Positions 12,913-14,999 of a DNA stretch of 14,999 nt are shown here, piece by piece. This DNA is from an uncultured Microbacteriaceae bacterium. GTDB taxonomy: Bacteria > Actinomycetota > Actinomycetes > Actinomycetales > Microbacteriaceae. The stretch covers positions 1-14,999 of the forward strand of contig CAKUJB010000035.1 of the NCBI GenBank assembly GCA_934661165.1. The letters are read 5' to 3'. The position numbers were made by a program, and so were the translations under genes. The stretch's first letter is position 1, and every line of letters begins with the position of its first letter. The notes under the pieces were generated by a model. It was not told the DNA's origin. It did no database searches and was given only the letters and a program-made list of their open reading frames with translations.

Positions 12913-13641
12913 ATGCGACCCGAGCCCCCGACCGCGCCGACCCGCCCCGACGGCGGACCGATCCGCGCCGTCGTCATCGACGACGAGGAGTCCCTCGCGG
13001 ACCTCGTGCGGATGGCGCTGCGCTACGAGGGCTGGGACGTCCGCGCCGCGAACTCGGGGCAGGCGGGGCTCACCGCGATCCGCGAGCACCGCCCCGACGT
13101 CGTCGTGCTCGACATCATGCTCCCCGACCTCGACGGCACCGAGCTGCTGCAGCGGCTGCGCGCCGAGGGGGACGACGTGCCCGTGCTCTTCCTCACGGCG
13201 AAGGACGCGGTCGAGGATCGCGTCGCGGGGCTCACGATCGGCGGCGACGACTACGTGACGAAGCCCTTCAGCCTCGAGGAGCTCGTCGCGCGACTGCGCG
13301 CGCTGCTGCGCCGCTCGCACGGCCTGGTCGCGAGCGAGGCATCGGTCCTCCGGGTCGGCGATCTGCTCATGGACGAGGACACGTACGAGGTCTCGCGCGG
13401 CGGCGTCGCCGTCGACCTCACGGCGACCGAGTTCGAGTTGCTGCGCTACCTCATGCGCAACGCGAAGCGGGTCCTCTCGAAGGATCGCATCCTCGATCAC
13501 GTCTGGGCGTACGACTTCGGCGGGCGCACGAGCGTCGTCGAGCTCTACATCTCCTACCTCCGGCGCAAGATCGACTCGCTCGGTCCGCCGATGATCCACA
13601 CCGTCCGGGGCTTCGGCTACCTCATCAAGGCGGCCGAGTGA
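12913..13641 (+). CDS. OmpR/PhoB-family two-component response regulator
   Basis: A 242-residue cytoplasmic DNA-binding regulator. A short Pro-rich N-terminus precedes the receiver domain (about 17-132), with the acidic pair D23/D24, the phospho-acceptor D67 in VVLDIMLPD, T95 in FLTAKD and K117 in YVTKPF. The C-terminal winged helix (about 145-240) includes LTATEFELLRYLMRNAKRVL, VVELYISYLRRKID and HTVRGFGYLIK. It resembles the PhoP/TcrX-like actinobacterial branch. The regulon cannot be inferred. ATG 12913 was chosen because it sits at the predicted transcript start. The gene overlaps the sensor kinase by 4 nt (GTGA), so the two form one operon. Confidence 0.95.
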   Translation: MRPEPPTAPTRPDGGPIRAVVIDDEESLADLVRMALRYEGWDVRAANSGQAGLTAIREHRPDVVVLDIMLPDLDGTELLQRLRAEGDDVPVLFLTAKDAVEDRVAGLTIGGDDYVTKPFSLEELVARLRALLRRSHGLVASEASVLRVGDLLMDEDTYEVSRGGVAVDLTATEFELLRYLMRNAKRVLSKDRILDHVWAYDFGGRTSVVELYISYLRRKIDSLGPPMIHTVRGFGYLIKAAE

Positions 13642-14969
13642 CCGGCGTCCGGCCGCGACGCGCGGTCTCGCTGCGCGGTCGGCTCACGCTCGCCGTCGTC
13701 GGCCTCATGGCGGTCGTCGTCGTGCTCCTCAGCGCGGTGACCGGGGCCGCGCTGCGCGCCTACCTCGTGACCGATCTCGACGACGAGCTGCGTGGCACGG
13801 CGGATCGCGCGCTGCGCGCGCTGTCGAAGCCGGAGCCGCCCATGCCGGGCGCCGGCGGCGCCGTGAGCCTGCCCGGCCAGGCGCCGGGCACCCTCGCGGC
13901 GATCGTCGTCGGCGGGAGCCTCACGGTCGTCGCGGTGCTCGACGAGCGCGGCGAGACGGCCGCGCTCGACGAGGCCGCGACCGCCGCCTTCGGGCAGCGG
14001 CTCGACGGGCGGACCGTCGGGAGCGTCTTCGACGTCGCGCTCGACGGGCGAGGGGCCTACCGGGTCACCTCCGTGGCGCTCGCCGACGGGCGGGTGCTCG
14101 TGCTCGGGCTGCCCCTCGCCGAGGTCGACGGCGTGCTCGGTCAGTACCTCTGGCTCGCCGCCTTCGTCGGGCTCGGTGTCCTCGTCGTCGCCGGCGCCGG
14201 GGCGTGGGGGATCGGCTCGGCGCTTCAGCGCACGACGCAGCGGCTCGAGACCGCGCTCGCGGCGCGGGAGGCGAGCGAGGCACGGCTGCGCCGGTTCGCC
14301 GCCGACGCGAGCCACGAGCTGCGCACGCCGCTCGCCTCGATCCGCGGCTACGCCGAGCTCACCCGACGCTCCGGCGCCAGGCTGCGCAGCGACGTGCGGC
14401 ACTCGCTCGGCCGCATCGAGTCGGAGTCGATCCGGATGACCTCGCTCGTCGAGGACCTGCTGCTCCTCGCCCGGCTCGACGAGTCGCAGCCGCTCGCGGC
14501 CGAGCCTGTCGAGCTCGCCGAGCTCGTCGCGACCGCGGTCGGCGACGTCCAGGCCTCCGCGCCGGAGCACGACTGGTCGGTCGAGGCGCCCGAGCCTGTC
14601 GAGGTCATCGGCGACGCCCCGAAGCTCCAGCAGGCGATCGTCAACCTCCTCGCGAACGCCGCAGCCCACACCCCGCCCGGCACCGTCGTCGTCGCCCGCG
14701 TCCGCGCCGAGGACGATGCGGCGGTCGTCGAGGTCGAGGACGCCGGCCCCGGCATCCCCGAGGCGCTGCTGCCCGACGTCTTCGGCCGGTTCGTCCGCGG
14801 GGACGCGTCACGGGCGCGGCAGGCCGGCGATCCCGGTGGCGCGACCGGGCTCGGGCTCGCGATCGTCGAGGCGATCGCCGTCGCGCACGGCGGCACCGCC
14901 GAGGCGGCATCCGTTCCCGGTCGCACCGCCATGCGCCTGCGCATTCCGCTGCGTCGCACCGCCGCATAA
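13638..14969 (+). CDS. Two-component sensor histidine kinase
   Basis: A 443-residue membrane kinase, partner of the upstream regulator. Membrane helix 1 (about 16-39) and helix 2 (about 169-193) flank an extracytoplasmic sensor region of about 130 residues. A HAMP-like linker follows (about 194-215). The HisKA domain has the phospho-acceptor H226 in ASHELRTPLASIRGYAEL. The HATPase domain shows the N box (N336/N340 in NLLANAAAH), the G1 box (D368 in EDAGPGIP) and the G2 box (GLGLAI, 404-409). All catalytic boxes are intact. The sensor region has no cysteine or recognisable ligand motif, so the signal is unknown. The GTG start overlaps the regulator stop. A perfect hairpin lies 8 bp after the TAA. 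Confidence 0.95.
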   Translation: MTGVRPRRAVSLRGRLTLAVVGLMAVVVVLLSAVTGAALRAYLVTDLDDELRGTADRALRALSKPEPPMPGAGGAVSLPGQAPGTLAAIVVGGSLTVVAVLDERGETAALDEAATAAFGQRLDGRTVGSVFDVALDGRGAYRVTSVALADGRVLVLGLPLAEVDGVLGQYLWLAAFVGLGVLVVAGAGAWGIGSALQRTTQRLETALAAREASEARLRRFAADASHELRTPLASIRGYAELTRRSGARLRSDVRHSLGRIESESIRMTSLVEDLLLLARLDESQPLAAEPVELAELVATAVGDVQASAPEHDWSVEAPEPVEVIGDAPKLQQAIVNLLANAAAHTPPGTVVVARVRAEDDAAVVEVEDAGPGIPEALLPDVFGRFVRGDASRARQAGDPGGATGLGLAIVEAIAVAHGGTAEAASVPGRTAMRLRIPLRRTAA

Positions 14970-14977
14970 CATATTCA

Positions 14978-14999
14978 GGAATGCGGAGAAACGCATTCC
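14978..14999 (+). terminator. Perfect hairpin after the kinase gene (runs to window edge)
   Basis: GGAATGCG (14978-14985) and CGCATTCC (14992-14999) form a perfect 8-bp stem with a 6-nt GAGAAA loop, 8 bp after the kinase TAA. The stem may continue past the window end, so a T tract cannot be checked. Both arms consist of the recurring GAATGC/GCATTC hexamer. Confidence 0.7.

Noticed and set aside
1..14999. CRISPR array, prophage, toxin-antitoxin or biosynthetic gene cluster
   Set aside because: I saw no spaced direct-repeat array, no phage structural or integrase gene, no paired small toxin/antitoxin genes and no biosynthetic core enzyme.

Overview
The window is a stretch of a very GC-rich actinobacterial chromosome. 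GTG and TTG starts, 4-nt stop/start overlaps, TAnnnT -10 boxes and the order tRNA-Thr, tRNA-Met, two MaoC-type dehydratases, murB, aminotransferase, tRNA-Trp, secE, nusG, rplK, rplA all fit. That gene order and the protein sequences suggest Microbacteriaceae or a close relative. This placement is inferred, not searched.

Layout. Bases 1-3115 hold the end of an inositol-monophosphatase-family gene, a membrane-anchored M23 (LytM) peptidase and a convergent GH13 alpha-glucosidase. Bases 3214-3406 carry tRNA-Thr(GGU) and tRNA-Met(CAU). Bases 3407-5283 are an accessory patch. It contains a decayed IS481-type insertion sequence end and, on the minus strand, a two-gene operon: a small TasA/camelysin-like secreted protein and a SipW-type signal peptidase with an unusual ~190-residue cysteine-containing C-terminal extension. 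Bases 5426-7361 form a tight operon of two hydratase-fold genes and murB, convergent with a class I aminotransferase (7371-8570). Bases 8590-9943 carry tRNA-Trp, secE and nusG. A ybaK-type deacylase gene is translationally coupled to nusG, and a nitrilase-superfamily gene lies on the opposite strand. Together they separate nusG from rplK-rplA (11654-12780), which have their own promoter and structured leader. Bases 12913-14969 encode an OmpR-family response regulator and its sensor kinase, closed by a perfect hairpin at the window edge.

Function. Most of the window is housekeeping: cell-wall precursor synthesis and remodelling, protein export, transcription elongation and ribosome assembly. 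The part most worth following up is the TasA-like/SipW-like pair. The SipW-like enzyme would be expected to process the TasA-like protein (family inference), and its extracytoplasmic extension could bind that substrate or a surface polymer (speculation). A second signal is DNA-level: the hexamer GAATGC/GCATTC occurs 18 times by hand count, several times more than composition predicts. It sits in hairpins and, in several genes, is written with rare codons.
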